Below are positions 63,244-64,000 of a stretch of DNA of 64,000 nt, piece after piece (position 1 is the stretch's first letter; each line of letters starts with the position of its first letter). The position numbers and the translations under genes are program-made. Source of the DNA: an uncultured Fluviicola sp. GTDB taxonomy: Bacteria > Bacteroidota > Bacteroidia > Flavobacteriales_D > Crocinitomicaceae. The stretch spans positions 1 to 64,000 of the forward strand of contig CAJVYC010000006.1 of NCBI GenBank assembly GCA_913009205.1. Reading direction: 5' to 3'. A model generated the notes under the pieces. The model was given only the letters and a program-made list of their open reading frames with translations. It was not told the DNA's origin and did not search any database.

Positions 63244-64000
63244 CCTTCTTCTTTTTTAAAAATATGATTCCTACTAACGATAAAATCAGATACAAACTTA
63301 CAATTAATGCAATAGACCAAGTCTGGAAAATCAAAATTAATACAGTACTTATTAACAAAAATAAATATCTGATTTCATTCGTTTTCCACCCAAAGGATTT
63401 AAACTTTAATGCGAACATTGGAAGGGGCACAACCATAAGCAAACTCATGATGACAATCAGAATGGATAGGTTGAAGGGGTCGTAAAGCATTTGCATTGCT
63501 GGGGTATACGTAACATCAGAATAGCACAGAACCAATGGGAACGTCATGAAAAACAGGGTAAGCGCAGGAGTTGGCAATCCAATAAAACTGTTTGTTTGTC
63601 TTTTATCGACATTGAATTTCGCTAACCTAAACATGGCAAAAAACGGAATAAATAACGCGAAAAACGGAAGCGCAAACAACTGATGACCTTCGAATATATC
63701 CCATAAGAATGCGTCCATGTTATAATTGATCACTTCATAATGATGATTGTTAATAAAATCACGAACATCCATTGACATTATTACCATCATAATAATTCCT
63801 GGCGCGATTCCAAAAGTCACCATATCAGCCAATGAATCCATTTGTTTTCCCAGTTCCCCATCGGACCCTATAAGTCTGGCTATAAACCCATCAAGAAAAT
63901 CGAAAATTGCACCAGCAAAAATCGCAAAAGGAGCTAAATCTATCCGTCCCATTATAGCTAAAAGAATGGCTACAATACCAGACAGCATATTAGCTGCAGT
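63233..64000 (-). CDS. pssA: CDP-diacylglycerol-serine O-phosphatidyltransferase, 5'-partial
   Basis: The frame continues through the window edge, so the true start lies beyond base 64000; the first internal ATG is at 63988. The CDP-alcohol phosphatidyltransferase motif is complete: FDFLDGFIARLIGSDGELGK and QMDSLADMVTFGIAPG. About seven membrane helices are predicted. It makes phosphatidylserine, the precursor of phosphatidylethanolamine. purS follows with an 11-base overlap. Confidence 0.92.
   Translation of the reverse strand, partial: TAANMLSGIVAILLAIMGRIDLAPFAIFAGAIFDFLDGFIARLIGSDGELGKQMDSLADMVTFGIAPGIIMMVIMSMDVRDFINNHHYEVINYNMDAFLWDIFEGHQLFALPFFALFIPFFAMFRLAKFNVDKRQTNSFIGLPTPALTLFFMTFPLVLCYSDVTYTPAMQMLYDPFNLSILIVIMSLLMVVPLPMFALKFKSFGWKTNEIRYLFLLISTVLILIFQTWSIALIVSLYLILSLVGIIFLKKKKDEI

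Overview
The window is chromosomal DNA from a member of the Bacteroidota, most likely a gliding or type IX secretion-competent Flavobacteriales. The evidence is the gld genes (gldB, gldC, gldD, gldE, gldK, gldL, gldM, gldN), PorP/SprF, secreted proteins with type IX C-terminal sorting domains, and several exact matches to the Bacteroidota promoter pattern TTTG-N19/20-TAnnTTTG. The gene content would fit a Crocinitomicaceae- or Cryomorphaceae-like organism, but that family placement is a guess. No rRNA, tRNA, CRISPR array, intact insertion sequence or prophage was seen.

Layout. 1-1051 is very AT-rich and unlike the rest: a Bax-type glucosaminidase gene cut by the window edge, preceded in the same open frame by an integrase-like segment. 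1064-8630 holds small lipoproteins, dihydroorotase (pyrC), a dolichol-phosphate-mannose-type glycosyltransferase, a secreted LVIVD/type IX protein, recX, RNase G, a 30-codon ribosomal-type gene and HU. 8738-14573 is the classical mutY-ssb-gldE-gldD order followed by folK and a large OmpA-like/TPR lipoprotein. 14885-26490 holds a big type IX cargo protein, a glycosyltransferase that looks 3'-truncated, clpP-clpX, trmB, DUF2797, gldB-gldC, an outer-membrane barrel, nadE and a 2Fe-2S ferredoxin. 26494-41228, on the minus strand, is the type IX motor region. In transcription order it is topA, a degenerate ureohydrolase, porP/sprF, gldK, gldL, gldM, gldN, a decayed second gldN, a second complete gldM, and an ABC-F ATPase. 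41467-48197 is the conserved miaB - sigma-54 activator - lptE - TPR - secG - groES - groEL run. 48405-54376 is an accessory stretch with two pseudogenes, a voltage-gated K+ channel, a DnaJ protein, a phosphotransferase, a thioredoxin-fold protein and a DUF4403 lipoprotein. 54463-64000, minus strand, carries frr, pyrH, two envelope genes, tsf, rpsB, rpsI, rplM, an enoyl-CoA hydratase, an RRM protein, a coiled-coil membrane protein, purS and the partial pssA.

How the genes work together. GldK and GldN form the periplasmic/outer-membrane ring of the type IX secretion and gliding machine. GldL and GldM form the proton-driven inner-membrane motor. PorP/SprF links to substrates. GldB, GldC, GldD and GldE are accessory gliding proteins. 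Proteins at 4171-5550 and 14885-17029 look like cargo of this machine.

The most notable feature is the duplicated motor subunit. Two full-length GldM proteins share an identical 42-residue N terminus although about half of those codons differ silently, and a 290-bp gldN corpse lies between gldN and the second gldM. Several intergenic spaces hold decayed genes (a sensor kinase, a sorting domain, a secreted-protein fragment), so this genome appears to lose paralogues by internal deletion.
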